From Flavobacteriaceae bacterium (GTDB lineage Bacteria > Bacteroidota > Bacteroidia > Flavobacteriales > Flavobacteriaceae): 35,918 bases of DNA. Where the stretch lies: assembly GCA_023954685.1 (NCBI GenBank), contig JAGSHF010000007.1:1-35918 (forward strand), in the 5' to 3' direction. The translations under genes were made by a program, and so were the position numbers. Below are positions 17,376 through 26,625 of the stretch, in pieces; position 1 is the stretch's first letter; every line of letters begins with the position of its first letter. The notes under the pieces were generated by a model. The model was not told the origin of the DNA and ran no database searches. It was given only the letters and a program-made list of their open reading frames with translations.

Positions 17376-17708
17376 ATGAAAAAACTCACTTTTATGTTAA
17401 TGTGTATATGCGCATTAACACTAATAAATTCTTGTAAGGAAGAACATAAAGAAGAAAAGACTGAAGCATCTACTGAAGTACGAGGTGATCATGGCGCAGA
17501 AAAAGCCGATTTAGCAATGAATGATGAATTTCAATGCCCAATGGATTGTGAAGACGGTAAGACTTATGATAAAGCTGGTGCTTGTCCGATTTGCAAAATG
17601 GATTTAAAGAAAATTAAAACTATGGATAGTGATGAGCATGCTCATGATGATGGCGAAACGCATGAGAATCACGATGCTGAAAAAAGCCATGATGAAGATG
17701 GACATTAA
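17376..17708 (+). CDS. Heavy-metal-binding-domain lipoprotein with His-rich tail
   Basis: 110 residues. The lipoprotein signal ends in LINSC (Cys20). The core FQCPMDCEDGKTYDKAGACPICKMDL (Cys54, Cys58, Cys70, Cys73) is a variant of the heavy-metal-binding domain found on copper-efflux proteins (usual pattern CPMHP...CPKCGM); here D-C replaces H-P. The C-terminal 30 residues are a His/Asp/Glu-rich metal sponge (DEHAHDDGETHENHD). It is expected as an outer- or inner-membrane-anchored periplasmic metal buffer. It lies 23 bp after the HMA gene. Confidence 0.85.
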   Translation: MKKLTFMLMCICALTLINSCKEEHKEEKTEASTEVRGDHGAEKADLAMNDEFQCPMDCEDGKTYDKAGACPICKMDLKKIKTMDSDEHAHDDGETHENHDAEKSHDEDGH

Positions 17709-17715
17709 GAATATA

Positions 17716-18462
17716 ATGATAAAAGCCGAAGTTAAACGCTTCGGTTTTTTTATTGGTGTTGCTCTATTGAGTATTTCTTGTAACAATAATACTTTATCAG
17801 GAAATAAAGTGGTTAGAAATTCAATTGAAACGCATGGCGGATATGAACAATGGGAAGCATTAAAACAGTTGAGTTTTAATAAAGAGACTACTTTGTTTTA
17901 TGAAGATGGTTCGGTTGAAACGCATACCAATCAGTACCAGATGTTCAATTTTAAAAATGGGCTTTCGGGAACCATAGTATGGCAAGATTCTGAACAAAAA
18001 AAGCATCAAATTCTTTTTGATGATGGAAACATAACTAAAACTGTAAACGATACAATGGTGACCTCCATTGAGGAGTTGAAACGCGCAGAGAACTCTTTTT
18101 GGGCGGCTTATTATGTTGCGAGTAAACCATTTGATTTGGTTGATCAACCTGTTAATTTGGATCTAATTAGAACCATAGATTATAATGGTAAAAAGTGTTA
18201 TGAAGTCGCGTTAAACTATAAAAATAGCAGCGATGAAAACGGCGATCATTGGTTTTATATTATTGATACTGAGACTTATGAGGTGCTTGCTAATAAGGTG
18301 GTTTTAAAGGATCACACGAGTTGGATTGACAACTTAACATTTGATGAGTCTACCCCCTTTAAATTTAATTCGCATCGCAAAAGTTATCGACTAAATGATG
18401 AAGGAGAAAAGACTTATTTAAGAGCTGAGTATTATTATAAAGATTTTAAAGTGCTATTTTGA
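17716..18462 (+). CDS. DUF6503-like lipoprotein
   Basis: The ORF track starts at 17629, but that extension is the out-of-frame shadow of the His-rich tail. ATG 17716 follows the upstream stop codon by 7 bp and gives KRFGFFIGVALLSISC, a lipoprotein signal (248 residues). The mature part begins IETHGGYEQWEALKQLSF and has the alternating strands and late tryptophan/tyrosine (DHWFYIIDTETYEVL) of LolA/LolB-like or DUF6503 proteins, which carry hydrophobic ligands or lipoproteins. The exact function is unknown. Its first codons hold a terminator-like hairpin (see the separate entry), so its expression may be limited relative to the metal genes. The family name is from memory and is only moderately certain. 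Confidence 0.6.
   Translation: MIKAEVKRFGFFIGVALLSISCNNNTLSGNKVVRNSIETHGGYEQWEALKQLSFNKETTLFYEDGSVETHTNQYQMFNFKNGLSGTIVWQDSEQKKHQILFDDGNITKTVNDTMVTSIEELKRAENSFWAAYYVASKPFDLVDQPVNLDLIRTIDYNGKKCYEVALNYKNSSDENGDHWFYIIDTETYEVLANKVVLKDHTSWIDNLTFDESTPFKFNSHRKSYRLNDEGEKTYLRAEYYYKDFKVLF
17721..17751 (+). terminator. Terminator-like hairpin inside the start of the lipoprotein gene
   Basis: CCGAAG-TTAAACG-CTTCGG followed by TTTTTTT, extended at the base by A-T and one G-U pair. This has the form of an intrinsic terminator for the HMBD lipoprotein gene, but it lies within codons 2-12 of the downstream coding region. It could cause partial termination or attenuation. Confidence 0.5.
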
Positions 18463-18689
18463 ATTGTAGTTGTAATGGCATTACAGCTCTCTAAAGTACC
18501 ACGAATACTAATTATACTATTTTTTAAACGCAGGGAATCATAGTTAATGATTTTGTAAATAGGGTAATGCTTTTCTATGGCTGTTATAACTTTAAAATTA
18601 TGACTGAGCTTGAAATTATCTGAATTAATTTTGTTTGATGCATCTGTATTTAGTTGTGGAAGTATTGCTGAGGTTAATTTTATTTTTGT
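18435..18689 (-). pseudogene. Open 84-codon frame without a start codon (possible gene remnant)
   Basis: This is the only stretch over 300 bases without a called gene (18463-18794). On the minus strand it holds a frame open for 84 codons with no ATG, GTG or TTG near its beginning, just after a TAG stop at 18690-18692. The translation looks protein-like (FKVITAIEKHYPIYKIINYDSL, RLKNSIISIRGTLESC). It runs into the end of the lipoprotein gene in antisense. It is probably a decayed C-terminal fragment, although chance openness cannot be ruled out. The rest of the gap holds only the terminator at 18744-18777. Confidence 0.3.
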
Positions 18690-18743
18690 CTAGGAAGCCA
18701 TTGCAGTTGGTTATTTGCTCATCCTATGGAATATTGTGTAATA

Positions 18744-18777
18744 AAAAAGCGCTTCAATCTAGATTGAAGCGCTTTTT
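18744..18777. terminator. Perfect 34-bp palindromic bidirectional terminator
   Basis: AAAAAGCGCTTCAATCT directly joined to its exact reverse complement. The 12-bp non-A/T-run stem with T-runs on both strands would stop groEL transcripts on the minus strand and anything coming from the metal cluster on the plus strand. It lies 17 bp after the groEL stop codon. Confidence 0.85.
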
Positions 18778-18794
18778 GTTTTATATAATGTAAA

Positions 18795-20474
<1,680 letters not shown>

Positions 20475-20535
20475 TTATTAGTTTTATATTTTAAAAAAGC
20501 GATTGATGAATTCCCAGTTTTATCAGGAATAATAT

Positions 20536-20811
20536 TTATATAATTGCTAGAATGTCACTTTCACGCATCATTAAATAATCTTTGCCATCAAATTTAAGTT
20601 CAGTGCCGCCATATTTTCCATAAAGTACAGTATCGCCAACCTTAACGGTTATAGGCTCGTCTTTTGTGCCTTTTCCTACGGCTACAACATTTCCTTTTTG
20701 TGGTTTTTCTTTAGCGTTATCAGGAATGATAATTCCAGAAGCTGTTGTAGTTTCAGCTGCTACAGGCTCAATAAGAACTCTATCTGCTAATGGCTTAATA
20801 TTTAATCCCAT
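20536..20811 (-). CDS. groES: GroES (Hsp10) co-chaperonin
   Basis: 91 residues with the GroES pattern: [44 protein letters not shown] and the mobile-loop segment, ending [13 protein letters not shown]. It forms the heptameric lid of GroEL. It is first in the groES-groEL operon, downstream of a candidate -24/-12 promoter at 20861-20877. I did not find a CIRCE element upstream. Confidence 0.99.
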   Translation of the reverse strand: MGLNIKPLADRVLIEPVAAETTTASGIIIPDNAKEKPQKGNVVAVGKGTKDEPITVKVGDTVLYGKYGGTELKFDGKDYLMMRESDILAII

Positions 20812-20860
20812 TTTATATTTTGTTTATTGGTTAATAATTATGTTTAACGCTTAGGCTATA

Positions 20861-20877
20861 AGCTAAAAATGTGCCAG
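20861..20877 (-). promoter_or_regulatory. Sigma-54-like -24/-12 element upstream of groES
   Basis: On the minus strand this reads CTGGCACATTTTTAGCT. It has the GG and GC of the sigma-54 consensus TGGCACGNNNNTTGC at exactly the right spacing (10 bases between), with two mismatches. It would start transcription about 40 bases before groES. It overlaps an imperfect inverted repeat (TGTCAGTT / AACTGGCA), which could be an operator. Confidence 0.4.
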
Positions 20878-20908
20878 TTTAAAAGAACTGACAAACTTTC
20901 AGAAACAA

Positions 20909-20939
20909 AAAAATGCCAACGTATTAGGTTGGCATTTTT
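20909..20939 (-). terminator. Terminator of the miaB-secG operon
   Basis: AAAAATGCCAAC / GTTGGCATTTTT, a perfect 12-bp inverted repeat with a 7-nt loop, followed on the minus strand by a seven-base T-run. It lies about 22 bp after the secG stop codon and separates that operon from groES. Confidence 0.85.
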
Positions 20940-20961
20940 GTAAGTCTAAATGATATTTTTA

Positions 20962-21327
20962 TTAGTTGCTATCATTACTAACGGGGTTAGTAGTTTCTGG
21001 CGTAGCAGCTTCCGTTGGAAGGTTAGTTGCAGGAATAGTCTGCTCTGTTGCGGCATCTTGATCCAATGCTTTTGATTCAATATCACCACCAGCTCTTGGG
21101 ATAGCTACATTAGATAATAATATTAAAGCTAACAACAATGTTGCTAAAGCCCATGTGCTCTTATCTAAAAAATCTGTTGTTTTTTTAACACCACCAATTT
21201 GTTGAGTGCCACCACCACCAAAAGAAGATGATAATCCACCACCTTTAGGGTTTTGCACCATAACGACTACGATTAATAAAAAGGCGACAATTACGATAAG
21301 GATTAAAAATATTGAAAACGTACTCAT
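20962..21327 (-). CDS. secG: SecG, preprotein translocase subunit
   Basis: 121 residues with two membrane segments (FLILIVIVAFLLIVVVMVQ and WALATLLLALILLSNVAI) around the conserved loop QNPKGGGLSSSFGGGGTQQIGG. SecG assists SecYE in moving preproteins through the inner membrane. The tail after the second segment is a roughly 45-residue low-complexity Thr/Ala/Glu/Pro region, usual in Bacteroidota SecG. It is the last gene of the miaB operon, 13 bp after the TPR gene. Confidence 0.95.
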   Translation of the reverse strand: MSTFSIFLILIVIVAFLLIVVVMVQNPKGGGLSSSFGGGGTQQIGGVKKTTDFLDKSTWALATLLLALILLSNVAIPRAGGDIESKALDQDAATEQTIPATNLPTEAATPETTNPVSNDSN

Positions 21328-21340
21328 TATATTATATGTT

Positions 21341-22240
21341 TTATTCTTGTAATTCTTTTATTGCTTGAATTTGGTTTGCAAAGAAACTACTTTTTTCTGG
21401 ATATTTCAAACTTAATATTTTATAAGATTGAATGGCTTTTTTGTAATTTTTTTGCTCCAAATATATACGCGCAAGCGTTTCTGTCATTAACGAATCTGGT
21501 TCCGATTTCGTTGATATAGAAAGGTTGATAGGTTTACTGTCTTTTTTAACAGGTGCAATCTTTGGGTTGCTTGCAATGAATTTATCTATTAACTCTAACT
21601 TTTCTGTGATTGGTTTTTCAACTTCAGTAGAGGTGATTTCTGTATTTTCGTCTCGAATTATTGGTTTGAAACTCGTGATTTTTAACCATTCACCAAATGA
21701 ATGAATCTCATTTTTATTAAACTCAAAGGGCTTACCAATTTGGAGTTTAGTTTCTGGCGACAGTAAAGGTTCGACCATTTTGGTTTCGATGTGTGATCCA
21801 TCAACTTCAATAACATGATTTGAAGGTGTTGGTTTAACTTTAAATAAATCAGGATCTAATAGAGGTTCTGAATCCTTAATTTGCTGTTTTAAAGCGTCGT
21901 CAATAATGACACTTTTTTGAACCGAAATATCTTCAATATTAACATCAATATCTTTAAGGTGTTCTATGTTTTGCTGAATGTGTTTGGAGATTTCATTTTG
22001 CAGAAAAACTTCAGAAGTGATATAATCAAACAAAACACTTCTGTCTGTTGAATAAGCGGCTGTTGATTTTAATTCTTGATTGTATTTAAAACTTCCTTTT
22101 TGTTTTAATGCTTTAAGGTAAACTGCACGACCAGCTTGAAAGTATGGGTATTTATTTATTAATGCTTGAATTTCACTTAGCTGACTTGGATTTATTTTCC
22201 CTGGATGTTGAAGTAGATATGTGAGTTCGGTTGTATTCAT
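21341..22240 (-). CDS. Conserved TPR-containing protein of unknown function
   Basis: About 299 residues. The N-terminus (TELTYLLQHPGKINPSQLSEIQALINKYPYFQAGRAVYLKAL) resembles a helical repeat. The middle is charged and probably disordered, and the C-terminus (SLMTETLARIYLEQKNYKKAIQSYKILSLKYPEKSSFFANQI) is a clear TPR unit. I start at ATG 22240, which overlaps the lptE stop codon as TAATG; the ORF track uses the ATG two codons earlier. There is no signal peptide, so it is cytoplasmic. Its fixed place between lptE and secG hints at a role in envelope biogenesis, but none is demonstrated. Confidence 0.7.
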   Translation of the reverse strand: MNTTELTYLLQHPGKINPSQLSEIQALINKYPYFQAGRAVYLKALKQKGSFKYNQELKSTAAYSTDRSVLFDYITSEVFLQNEISKHIQQNIEHLKDIDVNIEDISVQKSVIIDDALKQQIKDSEPLLDPDLFKVKPTPSNHVIEVDGSHIETKMVEPLLSPETKLQIGKPFEFNKNEIHSFGEWLKITSFKPIIRDENTEITSTEVEKPITEKLELIDKFIASNPKIAPVKKDSKPINLSISTKSEPDSLMTETLARIYLEQKNYKKAIQSYKILSLKYPEKSSFFANQIQAIKELQE

Positions 22241-22746
22241 TACCATTTTGCTAATGATGCATTAAAAATATCTTGAGTTATACGTTCAAAAATTTCGTCA
22301 TAAGCGGTAACTTTTTGCGCGCCAACAAGTAACTCACTGCCTTCGTAATCATAATAAAAAGAAAATCGTGTATCAAACTCGGCATCTGGATCGTTCTTGT
22401 CGAAAAAGCGAACTTGAACACCAATTGTCAATCGGTTTTGTGCTGCTTTATTATCTGAAGTCGCTGTTGTTGGCGAAATTCGATATTCAATAATCTCACC
22501 TTCATAAACTAAGTCACCATTATTTTTCACTAAGTCTAAACTGGTTTGATTTAGTAATAAATCTATTAAAGAATTAGTGAAAGCTCTATCTAATCCAGGT
22601 TCAATTAGTGGTGCGTTATTTTGAAAAAAATTAACTTGAAACGTTTTTGTTTCAGATGAAATCGATGCCCCTGTGAAAGAGTAGGCTCCACAACTTAAAA
22701 TAAGTGTTATTGCAATTAGTGGTAAAATGTATTTAAATACTTTCAT
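22240..22746 (-). CDS. lptE: LptE-family LPS-assembly lipoprotein
   Basis: The Met at 22746 is chosen over 22773 because it gives KVFKYILPLIAITLILSC with lipobox LILSC (Cys19; 168 residues). The mature sequence GAYSFTGASI followed by TFQVNFFQNNAPLIEPGLDRAFTNSLIDLLLNQT, then DLVYEGEIIEYRISP, matches the Bacteroidota LptE-like family. In the family LptE plugs the LptD barrel and helps deliver LPS to the outer surface. It starts 16 bp after the sigma-54 activator gene and its stop codon overlaps the TPR gene start, so the operon is tight. Confidence 0.8.
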   Translation of the reverse strand: MKVFKYILPLIAITLILSCGAYSFTGASISSETKTFQVNFFQNNAPLIEPGLDRAFTNSLIDLLLNQTSLDLVKNNGDLVYEGEIIEYRISPTTATSDNKAAQNRLTIGVQVRFFDKNDPDAEFDTRFSFYYDYEGSELLVGAQKVTAYDEIFERITQDIFNASLAKW

Positions 22747-22762
22747 TAATTCAAATGCTTTT

Positions 22763-24028
22763 TTACAAATCAAATTGTTTGATTTTTCTATATAACGTAC
22801 GCTCGCTAATGCCTAATTCTGCTGCCGCTAATTTACGTTTTCCATTGTGACGTTCAAGAGATTTTTTAATTAATTCTAATTCTTTGTCATGTAAAGATAA
22901 AGTTTCTTCTTCCTCGATCTCTTCAGCGAAATGATATTTATCTTGCGTGTTGTCAATGATTTCAATTTCCGAGCGCTCTATTTCATTGTGAGATGGAATG
23001 GCCAAAACATCTTGATTTTCCTCTTTAGTGTCAGATTCTTCTTCGCCATAAATCTTTTGAATCAGTCCTTCGTTATTTTTTTGAACATCTTGAGCATTGC
23101 CACTTTTCATAAGTTCCATGGTTAGCTTTTTTAAATCGTTAAGATCGCTCTTCATGTCAAACAATACTTTATAGAGTATTTCTCGTTCATTGCTAAAATC
23201 ACTTTCTTTTTTTGACGTATTAATTACAGCTGGTAGATTTTGTCCCATTTCAGGGAGGTACTGTTTTAAAATGTCAGCAGTAATTAAACGATTATGTTCT
23301 AAAACTGAGATTTGCTCGGCAACATTTCGGAGCTGTCTAATATTACCACTCCATTTAAATTTTAATAGTAATGCAATGGCACTATCAGTTAGTTTTACCG
23401 TTGGCATTTTGTATTTTAATGCAAAATCACTTGCGAATTTTCGAAATAGTAAATGAATATCATCTTTTCGTAAACGTAAAGCAGGTAAATGGATTTCAAC
23501 CGTACTCAACCTATAATAAAGATCTTCTCTAAATTTCTCTTTCTCAATGGCATCAAACATATTTATGTTTGTAGCAGCTACAATACGGACATCCGTTTTT
23601 ATCACTTTACTAGATCCTACTTTTATAAATTCACCATTTTCTAAAACACGCAGCAAACGTACCTGTGTGGTTAATGGTAATTCGCCAACTTCATCTAAAA
23701 ATATGGTTCCCCCATCGGCCACTTCAAAATAACCTGATCGTGTTTGTGTAGCACCAGTAAATGCGCCTTTTTCATGTCCAAAAAGCTCACTGTCAATGGT
23801 GCCTTCGGGTATGGCTCCGCAGTTAACGGCAATGTATTTGCCATGTTTGCGATGTGATAATTGATGAATGATTTTTGGAAGACTTTCCTTTCCAACCCCG
23901 CTTTCACCGGTTACTAAAACCGAAATATCCGTTGGTGCAACACGGATAGCCTTTTCTATAGCACGGTTAAGTCCTGTGTCATTTCCAATGATTCCAAACC
24001 TTTGTTTTATTGCTTGAACTGATTCCAT
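22763..24028 (-). CDS. Sigma-54-dependent transcriptional activator without a receiver domain
   Basis: 421 residues. The AAA+ core begins almost at once: Walker A GESGVGKE (41-48), the sigma-54-contact loop GAFTGA (88-93), Walker B GGTIFLDE (106-113), and the arginine-finger region FREDLYYRLSTVEIHLP. A long acidic linker (about 290-375) leads to a Fis-type helix-turn-helix (HNGKRKLAAAELGISERTLYRKIKQ). There is no N-terminal receiver, GAF or PAS domain, so activity must be controlled by level, by a partner, or be constitutive, as in PspF. It lies in the miaB-lptE-secG operon, a location I associate with Bacteroidota. Its targets are unknown. Confidence 0.93.
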   Translation of the reverse strand: MESVQAIKQRFGIIGNDTGLNRAIEKAIRVAPTDISVLVTGESGVGKESLPKIIHQLSHRKHGKYIAVNCGAIPEGTIDSELFGHEKGAFTGATQTRSGYFEVADGGTIFLDEVGELPLTTQVRLLRVLENGEFIKVGSSKVIKTDVRIVAATNINMFDAIEKEKFREDLYYRLSTVEIHLPALRLRKDDIHLLFRKFASDFALKYKMPTVKLTDSAIALLLKFKWSGNIRQLRNVAEQISVLEHNRLITADILKQYLPEMGQNLPAVINTSKKESDFSNEREILYKVLFDMKSDLNDLKKLTMELMKSGNAQDVQKNNEGLIQKIYGEEESDTKEENQDVLAIPSHNEIERSEIEIIDNTQDKYHFAEEIEEEETLSLHDKELELIKKSLERHNGKRKLAAAELGISERTLYRKIKQFDL

Positions 24029-24130
24029 ATGTGTTTCCTGTTTAGACAGGGTTATTTATTTTTAGTGAAACTACTACCATGAGCATGGTCGAGAGATTTT
24101 ATTACGCTCTCAACGACGTTCCACCAGATA

Positions 24131-25582
24131 TTAATTGTTTTCTGAGTACCCAATGGCGTCACCTATAAGTGTAGCACTAGTACAATTTGTTATGTTAACA
24201 TTTACTAAATCTCCAACTTTATACTGTTTTTTAGGAAATACCGCCACAATGTTTTGAGATGTACGTCCTGACCATTGATCATTAGATTTTTTGGATTCAC
24301 GCTCAATAAGTACTTCAACGGTAGTGTTTAAATATGCTTTGGTTTTAATTTCACTATGCTCACGTTGTAATTGTACAATTTCGGCAAGACGACGTTTTTT
24401 AACATCTTCGGGAATATCATCTTCCATTTTGCGCTCAGCCATAGTTCCTGGTCGTTCAGAATAGGTGAACATATAACCAAAATTATACTTAACATATTCC
24501 ATAAGGCTTAATGTGTCTAGATGATCTTGTTCGGTTTCTGTAGGGAAACCAGCAATTAAATCTTGACTAATAGCACTGTTAGGCAAGATGCGTCTTATGT
24601 TATCAATAAGTTCAAAATAGGCTTCACGAGTATGTAAACGATTCATTTCTTTAAGAATGCGATTACTACCACTTTGAACTGGCAAATGAATATGTTTACA
24701 AATGTTATTATACTTTGCCATGGTCTCAATAACATCTAATGTTAAATCCTGAGGATTAGATGTTGAAAAGCGAATTCGCATTTTTGGTTGTGCTTTTGCA
24801 CAAATTTCTAACAACTGTGAAAAGTTAACAGCGGTGGCTTTTTGCATTTCCGTTGCTTTAACAAAATCTTTTTTAAGCCCTCCACCATACCATAAATAGC
24901 TATCTACATTTTGACCCAAAAGTGTAATTTCTTTATAGCCTCTATTCCAAAGATCATTGACTTCTTCAATTATACTGTGAGGATCACGACTTCGTTCACG
25001 TCCACGGGTAAAAGGAACTACACAGAACGTGCACATGTTATCACAGCCTCGAGTAATTGAAACAAAAGCGGTGACGCCGTTTGTATTCAATCTTACGGGT
25101 GCAATGTCACCATATGTTTCTTCTTTGGAAAGAATAACATTAATTGCATCTCTACCTTCATCAACTTCGGCCAAAAGATTTGGTAAATCTTTGTAGGCGT
25201 CTGGACCAACAACAAGGTCTACGATTTTTTCTTCCTCTAAAAATTTAGTTTTTAAACGTTCGGCCATACAACCAAGAACGCCAACTTTCATTTTAGGGTT
25301 AATGCGTTTTACAGCATTGTATTTTTCTAAACGTTTTCTAACAGTTTGTTCTGCTTTGTCCCTAATAGAGCATGTATTTACTAATACCAAATCGGCATCT
25401 TCAAGATTCTGTGTGGTGTTAAATCCCTCATTAGATAAAATTGAAGCTACAATTTCGCTATCGCTAAAATTCATAGCACAGCCGTAACTCTCTATGAAAA
25501 GCTTGCGTGTGTTTTTTTCTTTAGCGTCTAAAATAAGATTTTCACCTTGTTTGCTCTCGTCAATAATCTTCTCCATATTCAT
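24131..25582 (-). CDS. miaB: MiaB, tRNA-2-methylthio-N6-isopentenyladenosine synthase
   Basis: A radical-SAM methylthiotransferase that adds the 2-methylthio group to i6A37 of tRNAs. The N-terminal UPF0004 domain carries three cysteines ([32 protein letters not shown]). The radical-SAM CxxxCxxC is [19 protein letters not shown], and a TRAM domain closes the protein ([12 protein letters not shown] to CTSATLIGD). I start at ATG 25582 (MNMEKII, 483 residues; ATG 25576 is equally possible), because the longer ORF start at 25648 lies upstream of a good promoter. It is the first gene of a five-gene operon; 102 bp separate it from the activator. Confidence 0.95.
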   Translation of the reverse strand: MNMEKIIDESKQGENLILDAKEKNTRKLFIESYGCAMNFSDSEIVASILSNEGFNTTQNLEDADLVLVNTCSIRDKAEQTVRKRLEKYNAVKRINPKMKVGVLGCMAERLKTKFLEEEKIVDLVVGPDAYKDLPNLLAEVDEGRDAINVILSKEETYGDIAPVRLNTNGVTAFVSITRGCDNMCTFCVVPFTRGRERSRDPHSIIEEVNDLWNRGYKEITLLGQNVDSYLWYGGGLKKDFVKATEMQKATAVNFSQLLEICAKAQPKMRIRFSTSNPQDLTLDVIETMAKYNNICKHIHLPVQSGSNRILKEMNRLHTREAYFELIDNIRRILPNSAISQDLIAGFPTETEQDHLDTLSLMEYVKYNFGYMFTYSERPGTMAERKMEDDIPEDVKKRRLAEIVQLQREHSEIKTKAYLNTTVEVLIERESKKSNDQWSGRTSQNIVAVFPKKQYKVGDLVNVNITNCTSATLIGDAIGYSENN

Positions 25583-25637
25583 TTCCCAAGAAATCGGGAA
25601 TCTTTTTAATTGAAATAGTGATTTGTCAATAAGTGTG

Positions 25638-25669
25638 CAAAGATACAATTAATTTAGCTTTTGTGACAA
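25638..25669 (-). promoter_or_regulatory. Bacteroidota-type promoter of the miaB operon
   Basis: On the minus strand there is a TTG at 25667-25669, 21 bases, then TATCTTTG at 25638-25645, a perfect TAnnTTTG. The predicted transcript start is near 25631, about 50 bases before the miaB start. This rules out the longer miaB ORF start at 25648. Confidence 0.65.
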
Positions 25670-25700
25670 AGTGGCAGTGTGTAAAATTTTTAAGTTTAAT

Positions 25701-25708
25701 TACATTTG
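25701..25708 (+). promoter_or_regulatory. -7 promoter box of the membrane-protein gene
   Basis: TACATTTG, a perfect TAnnTTTG match, 19 bp before ATG 25728. A GTG rather than TTG lies 19 bases upstream. It is divergent from the miaB promoter. Confidence 0.45.
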
Positions 25709-25727
25709 AGGCCTAATTATATTAATA

Positions 25728-26477
25728 ATGACCTTTATAGAAATAGAGAAAAAAATTAAGCAATCTGCATACTTGGATTTTGGAAATGTTTTAGATCAAA
25801 CTTTAAAACTGTTTAAAGAGGTTTGGTTAAAAGGATTTTTAATGATTGCTGTAATACTAGTATTAGGGTTTGGAATAACGCTGCTGTTTACTAATATAGG
25901 ATTGGGATCTAGGTCTTATTTGCTAGATTGGGAAAGTGGAATTAATTTGTATTCGGCATTCACATTAAATTCGTTATACAGTTTACCACAAACTATTTTA
26001 CTTTCCTCAATTATGATAGGTGCCTTGGCAGGTTTTTATCGAAATTGCAGACAGGCAGATTTGAACCAAATTCAGAATGAGGATATGTTCTATTTTTTTA
26101 AAAGTAAATACATAAGTAAGTTGCTTTCTTTGGGAATGATTTATGCCATTTTAGCGGCGGCGGCCCAAGCATTGTTTCTTTTACCTTATATATATGTCTT
26201 TGTGCCACTGTCTTTTTTTTCGGTCATATTTGCATTTAATGAAGACTTGAGTGAAGCTGAAATTGTTAAATTGAGTTTTATATTAGGAACAAAAAAATGG
26301 TTCTTAACGTTTGGTTTGCTATTTATTATGGGTGTTATTGCGTGTCTAGGCTTGGTAGCCTGTGGTGTTGGCGTTTTTTTTACGATGTCAATTGTTTATA
26401 TACCGGTGTACTTTGTTTATCGCGATGTTGTAGGCTTTAGCGACGATGATGATATTATGAAAATAGGAACAGAATAA
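25728..26477 (+). CDS. Polytopic membrane protein of unknown function
   Basis: 249 residues with about five membrane segments (FLMIAVILVLGFGITLLF, TILLSSIMIGALAGFY, LLSLGMIYAILAAAAQALFLLPYIYVFVPLSFFSVIF, TFGLLFIMGVIACLGLVACGVGVFFTMSIVYIPVYFVY) and a soluble N-terminus (YLDFGNVLDQTLKLFKEVWLKG). This resembles the DUF975 / glycerophosphodiester-phosphodiesterase membrane-domain style of integral proteins, in which LDFGxxLxxTxxLF starts the family. No active site is visible. It stands alone between two divergent or well-separated units. Confidence 0.6.
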   Translation: MTFIEIEKKIKQSAYLDFGNVLDQTLKLFKEVWLKGFLMIAVILVLGFGITLLFTNIGLGSRSYLLDWESGINLYSAFTLNSLYSLPQTILLSSIMIGALAGFYRNCRQADLNQIQNEDMFYFFKSKYISKLLSLGMIYAILAAAAQALFLLPYIYVFVPLSFFSVIFAFNEDLSEAEIVKLSFILGTKKWFLTFGLLFIMGVIACLGLVACGVGVFFTMSIVYIPVYFVYRDVVGFSDDDDIMKIGTE

Positions 26478-26598
26478 ATAAGAGGTAAATTAAAAATAAG
26501 TAAGCTTTAATAATTCAACCGATCTATGGTTTTGTTTTTTAAGCATGAAATCTTAAGCATATTAAAATATAAATTAGGATGTTATATTTTTTTTGATA

Positions 26599-26606
26599 TA
26601 CATTTG
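26599..26606 (+). promoter_or_regulatory. -7 promoter box of topA
   Basis: TACATTTG, a perfect TAnnTTTG match, 19 bp before ATG 26626, embedded in a very A/T-rich stretch. No ideal TTG lies upstream. Confidence 0.45.
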
Positions 26607-26625
26607 TAGCGTTAAAAAATGAATA

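Noticed and set aside
17629-17715. N-terminal extension (MMSMLMMMAKR...) of the DUF6503-like ORF
   Set aside because: It is the out-of-frame reading of the His-rich tail of the preceding gene; ATG 17716 gives a proper lipoprotein signal.
20812-20908. CIRCE-type operator before groES
   Set aside because: The TTAGCACTC-N9-GAGTGCTAA pattern is not present; only the unrelated TGTCAGTT/AACTGGCA repeat is seen.
25583-25648. Longer start of miaB
   Set aside because: It lies upstream of the predicted transcript start, and the extra residues ([17 protein letters not shown]) are not family-like.
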